From Lophius americanus (Eukaryota > Chordata > Actinopteri > Lophiiformes > Lophiidae), in assembly GCA_037951165.1 (NCBI GenBank), contig JBBDHG010000151.1, positions 1,868,001 to 1,932,000 on the forward strand: a stretch of DNA of 64,000 nt, written 5' to 3'. The notes under the pieces are model-generated. The model saw nothing but the letters and a program-made list of their open reading frames with translations. It was not told the DNA's origin and searched no databases. The stretch's first letter is position 1. Each line of letters starts with the position of its first letter. The position numbers and the translations under genes are program-made. This document shows positions 41,001-53,000 of this stretch, in pieces.

Positions 41001-44000
41001 CTCGTTTGGTGCATCAGGGTTTAATGAAAAAAAAGCTTTGTGATCTTTAAGAAGTGAAATGGTGTCAAGTCGGATGCTGAAAGTCCTTGGCAAGGGAATT
41101 CAAAAGCTGGGAAAAGGTTTCGTATTGACACCAAAAAATGCATCATGAGATGAGTGTCATCGCAGTTTGATGTCGTCTTCTCCTCCAGGTGAATGCACGA
41201 GACTTCTCCAAGGCCGACCATGAGGGCGCAGTGGTGGAGGCCATCAGGCGGGACCCCATCGTTGTGCAGGTTCTCAGTCGAACGCCCACCAGAGCTGCAG
41301 CGGCTGTGGGGTATAACCACAGCGGCACGGCACACGACGTCTGCGTGGTGGATGTTTGCACGCAAACGGACATCACCTTCGAGCACATCATGGCGCTGGC
41401 GAAGCTTCGTCCTGCTACTCCACCCGTCCCCGATATCTGTCCCTTCCTTTTGTCTGACAGGTAAGATAAATATAGTATAATTACACAGAATGTAGTTCTA
41501 TTTTGGTTTTACTTGACTGCCAGGTTCTCCGACTTCTTCTGTGTTTTATATCACGCCAAGCGCCCACCTTATTTCTTATTTGTTGGTATCCTCTAAACGA
41601 TATTATTTTATCCCTCAACGTCTGCCGTTTAGATTTCTTCATGCGACAAGTCAGTACTTCTTTACTTAACTTAAATTAAATTTGTATTTTTATTTTTTCA
41701 ACACATGAAGTCATCAATCTCTCTATTAAAATCCTTTTTGTTCTGGCAGGTGCGCCAGAACTTTTCTGTGTTTTGTGTTGCCTTTTTGGCTCCCTCACAG
41801 AACAATCAATGAAGAGCTGGGCAAGATTTTATGTACGTACACAGGTATTTTTAGAAACTGATTATTCGATTCTTGTTTAGGAAAGTAATGGCGTCGACAC
41901 ATGCACGGATTTTAAACCACCTCCATCCACACAATGGCTCACTTGCGCTAATAAACGTTGTGAAGACTATGCCGAGCCACAAGGGGGCAGTATACAAAAA
42001 CTGCATATCTATGTTGACCAATCAGAAGCCGGAATAAGTCCGGATGTGTCCAGCTGATCACTTTTGTTCAGATTCCATTGCTGCCAACGTCGCTTCCGCT
42101 ACATAGTTATCAGTCACGTCAGTCAATGCAGGATTTGTTTATCTAGCTAAAACGCGCAACCGTACAACTTTAAGATTTATTCAAGAGCTCATATACATGT
42201 ACGGACTATTCCAGATAAGAACCGGAGATATTTCGCAAGTCGCCTCTCATGTCCACTCTCTGACTTGAGAGTCGCTCGCTTCCGCCGAAAGAACCACCAC
42301 GTCCAGCACCGATGACGTATTTTCCTGTTACGTCTTTGTTGGCGACTCATCAGGACAAATTAACGTTTAAAATACAAAAGATATGCGTCAGACCACCTGG
42401 GCAAGTGGTTTGAGTCATCTGACCACAATACATCTTGGCGATCACTCAAACTTGTGTCTCGTTGTCCACTTGTTATCCCATCGCACAAAATGCAATTTTA
42501 AAACCAAATCCAAAACAGGGTCTAAGCCTTCACCCTGAAAGGAGTTTTCCAAACTGTGCTAACGATGACTCTTTATAGAGTTTTCAGGTGGACAAATAGG
42601 CCAAACGCAGATGAAAAAGGCACGTTTTTAAAAGTACCCATGTACGTGTGGACAAGGCCTGGAGAATTTCCTTTTTATTTCATCAAAGAATAAACCGGTT
42701 CTCTGTCCTGAGGCTTCTCATATCCTACGTACCACCAGTTACAAATAATTAAGATAAAGTTGTGGTCAAGGCCGGCAGTTAGCTTTTACTGAGATGAGAA
42801 TCATTATCTCCCAAACTCCTATCTGGAACCTTGCTTTTCACAGGTCAGCAGGAAGCTTCCCTCTGTTCTCTCTCATTTAATGGAACTTATTAAGCAGTTG
42901 TATCGGAGTGTGGAAACCCCCCAGCACAGCCAACCACTTCGTCCAGTCATATCATTATGCAGAGCTAAACCCGCATGCGGTAATTGCTTCCGTGTGAAAC
43001 ATCCATTCTCTTTGATGGAGCTTTGGCCGGGCGATTAAAAGCCAATGTGCTGATGGAGCAGGCTTTTCCTGGTACTACGTCCATTCTGAGGCTATTTTTG
43101 GGGGTCTTTGCTGAGGAGAAGATGTAATAAATCTGTCCTGTAAAAAGTCTCGGTAGGAGATTGTGGAGAGGTCATTATCGTGGTCGTATTTTTACATTTT
43201 TTTTACCTAGGTCATGGCTTTTATTGGACAATTTGATGACGTCTTCACGGTTTCTTCAGAGTGTTGAGGCTAAATAAGATGTAATCTATTCACAATGGGA
43301 TAGATTCTGAGTAATGGACTTCTTTGAACATGAGGCCGGGATCAATCACTGGATCCTTGGGCTTAATGTAGTTAACATCCCCTCTCACACCAAAGTAATG
43401 AATACTTATCAGCTTTAATCATTCAGAAATATGAATTCAGCTCTTTCACTGTGTGAAAATGGTTCAAATAAGGTGATTTAACAATAATTTTGATAATTGA
43501 GTGTTGGAGCTCAAATATCAAATACACATTAATGGATTGGAAAAGTTTTATAGCCCACAAAACATTTTTGGAACTGCGTAATAAAACAGAATTATCCTAT
43601 GGAGCTGGGGGAGATTGGAACTTAAAACAAAATAAAATGACAAAATTAATGTCTCCAGTAGTTACTACACCGCAAAATGAATATAAAGTATTTTATTTGC
43701 ACTTCTTCACTGAAGTCTTTACATAACAACATCTCTCTCTCATGGCTAATTATTCCATATTAATGAGTTTTACATCTTCTTTCTCACCAGCTGCCACTCT
43801 ATCCACACCATGGAACACGAGTTCTACGAGTGTCCAGAATATCTGTCCAGTACCCCGGCAGAGGTTGAGCGAACGGAGGAGTACGAGTACGAGGTATTGA
43901 TGTGCATCTATCTGCTCGATGAGTGTCCTTCAAACAGTAACAGCCAGGAGAGAATGAGGCTACTTCCTGTTTACCCTAACCCCCATTTATCATTTCACGC

Positions 44001-47000
44001 TCATGCCTCAGGGGCCAATTTCAAAGCACTTCCTGTTCATCTTCTACTTTCGTCCTTTTTATCCTTCCATCCTCACTTTGCGGCATCAGAAGCCAACTGT
44101 ATAGCACCAGTTATAAATTGCTTGATGTTTTGCGTGATGCAGGTTTGGATGCCGACTGAGCCGAAGCATTTTTGGTTCACGTCCTTCACTGCGTCTTACT
44201 AGCACCAAACTCCCCTCGACCTTCTCTTGATTTTATTTCTGTGCAGCTGGCTATCAGAATAAAGTTATAAAACACAGAAATTAAAGAAATATCTAGATAT
44301 AATGGTCAGGTTTTACATGATTTCCAACCTCCTCTCTGGTGCTGTTATTTATTATATTTGTTGAAGGGGGGATTGAGTGATTGCCAGTGATATACAAATT
44401 AATTGTTTTCTCATTAACTACATATTTTCTTCTTTTTTTATACTAGATGTTTGTATTTTATATAGTATGGTTTGATTTTTATGTAAATTTGCATAATTGG
44501 AACCTGAGAAAAAAAATAACCTATACTAATTTATAGTTATAACTCTATAATCATTTACGTTGAAATACCGCCATTTGCAGTAGCCGGAATTTTTGTAAAA
44601 AATACGACGACCATGTTGAAGACATTACGGTATATTTCCACCAAAAATAAAATGTCAACCTTTCGAAAGGTTCGCATGGCATGCACGTAAAATTACAGCA
44701 AATTACAGTAAAGTCAAGACGTATTATCTTACCGTAAAATAAACATAATTTCACAAATCAACATTGTGTTTTAGCATATTTTGACTGCGGACGCTGTTTG
44801 ATGTGATTTATATAAATGCTTACATTTTTTCTTTACTGTAAATTTGTATGCACATAAAATTTATAGACAGAATTCTAATTTTAGGATAATGACATCCTTG
44901 TGACGTCATGGTATATTTGGTACAGCTATAGACTGTTTGGAGTTTTAGGGTCTTTTACCGTTTCCATTTGGCAGGGTTGTTTTTTTTTTAACCATAGTTT
45001 CTATGGACAATGCTTTACAGTGTAGCAACAAACAAATGTTTACAAGGGGGTTTTTGACAGACAAGGCTAAGACAGGATACTCAGGAGGTAACATGTCACA
45101 AAAAAATACAGGATAGATTTGTCTTTGACAGAGAAACAAAAAGAAACCAGATACTAGAAAACCAGATGAATGAGACACAAGAAACATCAATAATTACATA
45201 GAGAATGATTACATAAAAGATAAAATAAAGAAAAATTTAAAAGGGGATGCAAACAATAACAGAAAATATAATAGAAATATAAAAGAAAAGCAAAAGAAAA
45301 AATGAAAAAGAAATTCAGCAAGAAGAGTGAAATAAAGGGAATATAACTTAAAAGAGACGGAGATCCCACAAGGCAATTAAAAGCGTGAAATTAACATAGA
45401 AAAACAGGATATGATGCCAGTTCTGTTTGATGGTGTCATATGAAGACCCATGATATTCACACGACATTTGTTGTGCCAAATTGTGAGGATAATAGGAGCC
45501 TCGGACTTCCAGGCTTTTGTAGCTACATTAAACGGACTTAATTCTTGCCGTAGATGCAGTGTGATGAGGTCACTGTCGTGTCCGGGATACAAATCTTAGG
45601 AAAAATTAAGTCCAACCCTGAAGTGATGCTCTCAAGTCCAATAACAACACAAGAAAATATGTCCGATACAATAACTCAATCAACTGTTCTTGACATTGTC
45701 TGTTGTTACTCAGCTAAGGGATTTATTTTCCAGATGGAAGGTCATCCTTGCTGTGCTTTTACCAAAATAAAGCCCTTCTCTGAAAAGCCTCGAATCACCG
45801 TGTTTCACTCACCGGTGGTTTGTGTCCTGTTCTTTAGGCGCTGTCCTTCAGAGCTGCACATGTCCCATTTCAGATAGCCTATTAGTAAATAAAAATAGTG
45901 AGCATGTCCTGCAGTAAAAACCAGCTGGAGCCATCAGAACCGAATTATATTGAATTTCTATCCGGTCAGCTACATATTTGTTAGGGCTGTTTCTGAATTG
46001 GGCAGAACAATGTTAAAGAATGTTATTAGCTTGTTATAACACTGTTATTACCATGATTAACCCATTGCATTATATTCAGCACCAAGTTGTGGCTTTTGGC
46101 TCTGCCATCTTTGGTGTGCATTCCATTTATACAGTTATACTGTATATCCAGTCGTACGTTAGATAGGGGGGAAGCCCGGTGGCGAAGTGTTGTTGCCTCA
46201 CAGCAGGAAGATTCTGGGTTCGAATACACCTGAGCACCTATAGGGACGCAATGTCTACAAATAGCATTACACAATGCCCGGCCTTAAAAAAGTCACCACC
46301 AGGATTTTGTCAAAGCAAATAAGTAATTGGATAACTACTGCAGCAATTAATACGTTTCATCAGGCAACAAGTTATTTAACCCCAACTGATGCAGTGAGCA
46401 GATTCGTTTTTCTTATTTCTGGAAAGATGTGTTAAGTTATTGTCCAGCATCACGTAAAGAAAAAAAAACAAAGGAGATTGCTGAAAATGCTAAAATTGCA
46501 TTAAGAACTTTCCCCAACTGCTCTATTAAAAACTAGAGCTGTGACAGTGAACGATCATATTCCAGGAAGAAACGTGGTTAAAAAAAAAAAATCAGCGTGA
46601 GCTCATTGAAACGATGCCATGGCGAAGGCGTGCCGTGATCAAAGCTAAAGGCGGTCCAATGAAATATTAGTGCGTTTAACTTTCCTTTTTTTTTTTGGTC
46701 CGGTTGTGATGAACTGGCATCTTGTCCACCACGCCTCTCCTCCAGGGTCAGATGGGAGATAGGCTCCTGTTTTATTTGGGAAGAGAATTCCCAGTGCCTC
46801 CGTTCCAAATTTCCTTCTTTAAGATTGTTTGATTGTTTGCACTGGAGTGTCTTAGAGGCTAAAATAGTTCCCTCTGTCTCTGGTTCTCCGTGATTCATTC
46901 ATTGCCTGTGGACTCTCCCTGTGGATAATATTCATTGGATTATATTTTTGATGAACAGCATCATTATCGTGGACTCCAGGCCATTTGTTATTCTTGGTGC

Positions 47001-50000
47001 ATCCTTCTGCTTACCCCTGAGAGTACGCTTAATAAAGTCTTCGTTTCATCTGCTTCTTTTTTTTTTTTTGGAGTCTGTATTTGGGTTCTTACCGGTCAGA
47101 TCATTCTTTTATGATTAGTTCAAAGTAAAAAAAAACAAAATGCTAACTCAAGGCAGATGAAGAATAAAAAGCTCCACGGAAGACTTTAATAAACTCACCC
47201 TGGGGAGTCAACAGACATAGGCGGGATGAAGTCATACGAATGAGGTGGAATAATTTTCAACACGCAAAAAAAAAAAACAGGCTGTAAATCAAATCATCCC
47301 GAGGGAGCAAATAAAGAAGAAATGACAAAGAAATAGTGGAAGACCAACTCACAAAAGCCAAATTTACATGAGGGAAGTTTTTCAACAAATGCTTTGTACA
47401 ACAACAGTACAATATGCAGAAAAGCTCCTTTTCATTTTTTGGGATAAATCCCTGCCGTGCAGTAAAACATACACTTCCGTGTTGTGCCTGAGAACCGTAC
47501 ATCTTTCATGGATAAATGTATCTCTTCAGGATAAATGTTTAATATATGGCCTTATATCTTCATACATGCTAGAACCTCATTTCGGTCTTTGGCACAAAAC
47601 TTTCCTTGTGCCGATTCCCACAACCGAAAACATTCTTGATGACAGCGCTAGCATGCTCATGTTTTCAAAATTCCTCCAGTGGATTCATTGAACCAAATTC
47701 AGACTAAATCGGACCAACGGTTGAGTGATTATGGTCCGAAAACTGTAACTAACTGATTTTGAAGCTTAATCTCCCCCTAGTGGCCGGAATATGCAACCGG
47801 CCATTCCCAAATCAAACCGGTTCTTCCTTGCGCTAATCTCCATGTGGGTCTAAAACTTGAAAACGATCCATGATTACTTCTAATTATCCCGTTACCACAG
47901 AGGCTCTGCAGCAGCGATGACGGTTCCATAATAGCCCCGGCCGAGACTGACAAGATTTTTCCAGTTCAAAGGTCTTAAAACAAAATATCAAACAAATAAA
48001 AGGTTTTTTCCTGATAACAACGTAACGTATCTTACAAAAATTCATAATGAAAATTCATTAATTGTCTGTAACCGCCTATCTCCTGCGGGGAGTCTGGGGT
48101 ACCCCGACATCCTCCCTCCGTCAAAAAAAAAAGAACATCCAATGTCAGAGAATCGGTGACCGTAAATCATTCATGAGAATGTGCACATGAATGGTTGTTA
48201 AAAGGATAAATGATAACAGATAATGGATGGATCTCAAACCAGAACCTGGTTCTTCAATAATTCCACGGCAAATTAATTCAATAGAAGTTCGCCTCCATTC
48301 AAGCACTAAACATGGCGTCATTGCCGCTTTATACATTGTTATTGTTTGACAGTTAGCAGCTCCAGCGGCGCTTCTGAGATCTAAGATGTTGTTGAGAAGA
48401 AGAGGAGGTTCTGTGCTGCTTGAACCGGGCTGTCAGTGATCCGCGTTCACCCGTGTCTCCATCGTAACAAATGCATCATGTCAGCCAGACTGGGGACCTC
48501 GAGGTCGCGCTGGGTGAAAGTGATGGCGGATGCTTGCTACTGTCGGTGGTCTCCCACCGTGGTTTAATAGGCACTTCCTGGTTCAGTGAACTGCATTGTG
48601 GGTCATTAGGATTCCTCTGCTGCCAGCTGTGACCTTACCTTACAGTGTCATCTGGATGAAAGAGTCCTCTGCGTGTCAGGGAGTGGGAGTCGGGTGAGAG
48701 GGCTTGTAATAGCAGCAGTCTCTGGATAAGGTCACACATGCACCCTCACAGCCAACACCCCCCTCCCAACTCCCACCTCCAACCTGCCAGACAGGCACAC
48801 AGCAAATCAACCACCCGCCCTCTCTTACCGCTGTCCATCCGTGTGCATCTGACTGAAACACGAATGGCTTTCCTCTCGGATGAAACAGAGCAAAGCTGCC
48901 ATTCCCCAGAACATTATTTCTGACAGGTTTAGTTTCCCTTCCAACCCATTGTCCACATGGCAACGCCTGCTGTCATCATGCTACCGCCACTTCCACCACA
49001 TCTACCCAACTATGGTATTGCCAGGTTATCGGAGAGTAGCAGCAGAAAATGTGTTTTTTTTCCATTGTTCAGAGTTCAGAGGAAGCGATTCCAATTCCCT
49101 TCGACACCGCCACAACTTTCTGAGTTCATTAATTTTCCCAGTTGCAATCGCCTTTTTTTGGATATTAGTGTGTCCTTCCCGGCAAAATTAATGTTGAATA
49201 GTGGCAGATTTGAATGACTGGTATGCCTGGTCATCAGTTTACCCCGTAGAGTTAATGAAGTGGCAGCGGGCTGCCGCAGAAACAGACAGTTCGATGTTTG
49301 CCAAAACCAACAGGTCTTAATTATGATCCGGCGTCAAAGGCTGATAAAGAGAATTGGTATGCAAAAGGCAACAAGAATAGACTTTTACTGTCAGTGGACT
49401 ATACGCCGTCGTCCCCGACATCAAGGGTGTAACCCTGATTCCCCTTTTTACGAGCAATCGCCCTGATTGAACTCCTCTAATTAAATGTGACTCATTAATA
49501 ATCTCAAAAAAGTGTATCCCAAATACACTTAAGTGTACTTAAATACACTTAAGTAGTTTCTCTGGACTCTGATAAAATGAGACAGATTTCCTTCTGTCCA
49601 TTTATATGAGCAAAATTAAGACACATTTGTAAATTTGGGAGTTAGGGATAGAAAAACTGTTTTCCACAAACAGCTCCTACTAATGAGTATATTATGAACT
49701 ATTATAGTGAAAAAAAAATATGTATATACAATACAGAACTCCTTGAGTCGATTCATACGAGCCGATTTAAACCCAATCTGACATACGGTTGGGAAATAAC
49801 GGTAAAAAATATATATATCTTACAGATTCTACAAAATTTTATTTTGCAGGATTTTTTTTCTGCAGCAGTGAAGAATATATAATAACCTGATGGTTTCCGT
49901 CAAGTGGTGATAAAAACAGGATTTTTGCTAAAAGGTTGACAATTAGCATTCCTTTTTTTGCATTCCTTCAGATTTTTTTTCCCAGGAAATAAGCACAAAG

Positions 50001-53000
50001 TTCATGAAATGCCCACTTCTGAGAACTAAAACCCTAATATGTTCCCAAACATTGTAGAAAAGTTTGAATGAGATCCAACGACCGGCAAAAAATGTATTAC
50101 ATTTTCAAATATAGGGTGAAACATGTAGTCATAGTAACAGGCTTGTTAATCTGAAATATTAGTACCAGATGTTTGATGACAAGGCGCCGCATGTCTTCGT
50201 TCCCATACGCCTCATGTAACTTTGTAAATCTGATCTCTACCGTTGGAAATTGAGCAAAATTGAATTAGGATTAATCAGTTGTCACAATTCATTATAAACC
50301 GCATGGAACTGGTTCGACATCGTTGCTGTGACATCATTCAAACTCCACAGCGGCTTCTATTAGTATCCAATCGCCGCTAATCAAGCCTCTCTACATTTTC
50401 AGAATTATGCATCCGGAGAACTTCCACTCGTGGGATTAACACCTCCATTAGTGACGCCAATATCCCAGTAATATCCAGAATATCGCCAATTTGCGCTGAC
50501 AATAAGGTGTGAGGGTGATGGGCTCTCAGTGTGTGCAGCAGCTAATCCACCGTCAGGGTTTGTTTGAATCAGCCGGAGATCCAAACTCCTGAGGAGTCAG
50601 AACCAGCCAGGTTTAATGGGAACTCCTAACACAACCTTCCCAACCTTTGAAGGTCACGGCTGTCTGCACAGGGGGTTAACTGCGACGGAAATTAATTACT
50701 TCCCCTGTCAATCTCTGCTATCGTGGTTCCCCATGACGGAAAAATAAAGAGAGGAAGAGTGGGGTTTAATTCTTGGCCCCCGCCCTCATCGTCTTTTAAC
50801 CCCGACCGACCCCCTTCTTTCACAACTCCGCCTCGCTGAAATTAATTTGGCGGTGCGGGTTAATAAAGATTACGCCCCCCCCCCCGACCCCCTGGAGTCA
50901 TCTTTATGTGATTACCTTAATGCACAGCAGGGATCACAAGGACCCAATGGCTAACCGGGTTCAATTTCTTTTCCGTGGGAGGGGTGGCCAACCTGTGATA
51001 TATCAAATCACAGGTTATATATCAGGGGAAGCTCCCCCCCTCCCCCCCCCCCCGGGGGCCCTCAGCTGTGGCCCTCAGCTGGTTCTCCCTTGGGCAGGCC
51101 GCCTCGGGCCCCTGCTCTCTGGTGATGTGCGTCCTGATGGTTTTGGTCTCAGCCTGCCAAACACCGAGGGTTGATGGCGTTGTACAAACCCCCCCCCCCC
51201 ACTCAAAAACCACATTCAGTGACAAAATCTTTCACACACATTTATACACAACTGACACATTCACACAATAAGGTTAACGAGGTAATATTCTTAAGGTTAG
51301 AATATTAATCCCTCTATGAATCACCGCCATTACTTTTGCTGTTGTTCTCTCTCTCTCTCCATTGTCCCGCCAACTCCCGTCTTTCGTCTGTTTACCCCCG
51401 CCTCTCCAGTCCAGTCACCTCGTCTAACTCATGACTGAATGGAGATCAGGCATCAGGAGTCTGATCAGGAATAACATGACAGCCTGTCTTGCACTGTACG
51501 GAATACAGACCAGCAAACTGGCCGCTGAGGTTGCTGGACATGTTAAAAGAACGCTCGGGGTATCCCTGGACTCAGGGATATAATAAAGGTGATGTTCTGA
51601 ATACCAATGAGGTTGGGCATCGTCTCCCATGAAGGGAGTCATGGCAACACAAGAATAGACTCCATGTTTGAATAGACAGGTGCACCATGGGAAACATTGT
51701 TGGTTTGAAACCTTGTCGTTTGTTTGTTGTGTTGTGGCAGGAGGTGGAGTTGTGTCGGAAGAACAGCCAGGAGAAGCTTGGCTTGACGCTGTGCTACAGG
51801 ACGGACGACGAAGAGGACACCGGCATCTACGTCAGCCAGGTAGGAGGAACAGATCGGCCCATCTTTATCCCACATTTTACCTTTTCTTTTTAGGATTTGA
51901 TGGCAATTACGTCTCCCTGACACACAATTACATGCTTCAAAACATTGCGGCGTGAATTAAAAAATGTGCGATTCCCCGGCGTATAAATTATCGCTTCCTG
52001 ATGACGTCTGATGGAGACGACGCTGCCTGTTTGTTCAATCAAACCCGTAATCAGCTTCCATCGGAGCAGGGATTCATTAAAAGATGGCACCAAACGATGC
52101 CGCTTGGATTTCTATCTTCACATCCTGAAGGATGGAGGTAATTGAAATGAACTGAGGAGTGGAAAAAATAAAGAAGAAAAAAAAAAAAGTTTCAGTCAAA
52201 CGAGCTCCGTTTAATGAGCCACGCATGGCCGAAGAGGAAGTGGGGTTTGAAATGCGATTCCCATTCTGCCATTCTCATCCATCCTCCTCCTTTAACATGT
52301 TTTAATTGAAGGCTTTAATTAGCTCTGAGCGACAACCATCTCCTTCCGCCAATGACACGTCCTCCCATTTACCGAACCCGCTCTGAATACAAAATAACCG
52401 AGGATTTTTAAAATTTCTCTTTTTATTACAAATTATTTCCTGTTTATTTTTCTTGAAACACAGATTTGAAAACAAACTATTGAATTATATTGCACAATGG
52501 GGGCAAAATGTATTGCCTGGCTGCTGGCCGTATTTTTTGAATAAGGCGAGGGTGTGAAAGGTAAGAGCTGTTTGGAGAATAAGACCACTCACATGAGGAA
52601 ATAATTGGATTTCGCACAAACATCTCTAAAATATATTGATCTTCTTTCAGCCTTTGTAAAAAAAAAACATTTTGTATTTAAAACCAGCCTTTAGTCTTAG
52701 TTTTCCACCTGAAACAGATGGTGAGTCTGAACACAGAACCACAGACTGAACCAGAAGAGATTGTGAAATCACTCCTCCTCCAATGCCTGTTTTTTGTTGT
52801 TGTATTGTTTTGTTTGATTAAAAGAATAAAAATGCTAATTTACCCTCATTAAAATGTAGGAGACTATTGATGCAACTTTGGGAAGTGTGATATTGTTGTT
52901 TTTTTTTCCCCATCCTAGTTTCCTCTCAGGTTTTGCCGTTTCCCCACATGTGGCTCTGCCTCTTGATCATCAATGCAAGAACAACAAAGTTTATGCAGTG

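Larger units (their letters stand above)
11299..41188 (+). other. Intron 1 (about 29.9 kb)
   Basis: Bounded by GTAAGC and TCCTCCAG. I found no additional exon that fits PDZRN4 in frame and no independent gene. Reading frames inside are short and lack family resemblance, except a transposase remnant at 29904-30167. Stretches not covered by listed repeats (for example 11.6-13.1, 13.8-15.4, 18-21, 24.2-25.7, 26.7-29.7 and 38.4-40.1 kb) are AT-rich unique sequence. A GC-richer, repeat-poor block lies at about 28.08-29.33 kb. Confidence 0.85.
43894..51740 (+). other. Intron 3
   Basis: About 7.8 kb. Contains several repeat fragments listed separately and a cluster of 'TTACCGTAAAAT' / 'ATTACAGTAAA'-like motifs at about 44.55-44.85 kb that may be a decayed MITE. 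Poly-C/G-rich stretches lie at 50.87-51.06 and 51.19 kb. Stretches 45.0-46.1, 46.3-47.6 and 48.2-50.9 kb show nothing assignable. No additional exon was found. Confidence 0.8.

Noticed and set aside
43810..44202. 130-codon extension of exon 3
   Set aside because: Homology stops exactly at EYEYE (43893), where a GT donor lies; the rest is intron 3.
45554..45877. 107-codon open frame in intron 3
   Set aside because: No family resemblance on either strand and no splice relation to PDZRN4.
51424..51642. Minus-strand 72-codon frame in intron 3 that looked protein-like
   Set aside because: No domain recognised and directly adjacent to a hairpin resembling the dispersed-repeat end; most likely repeat-derived or chance.
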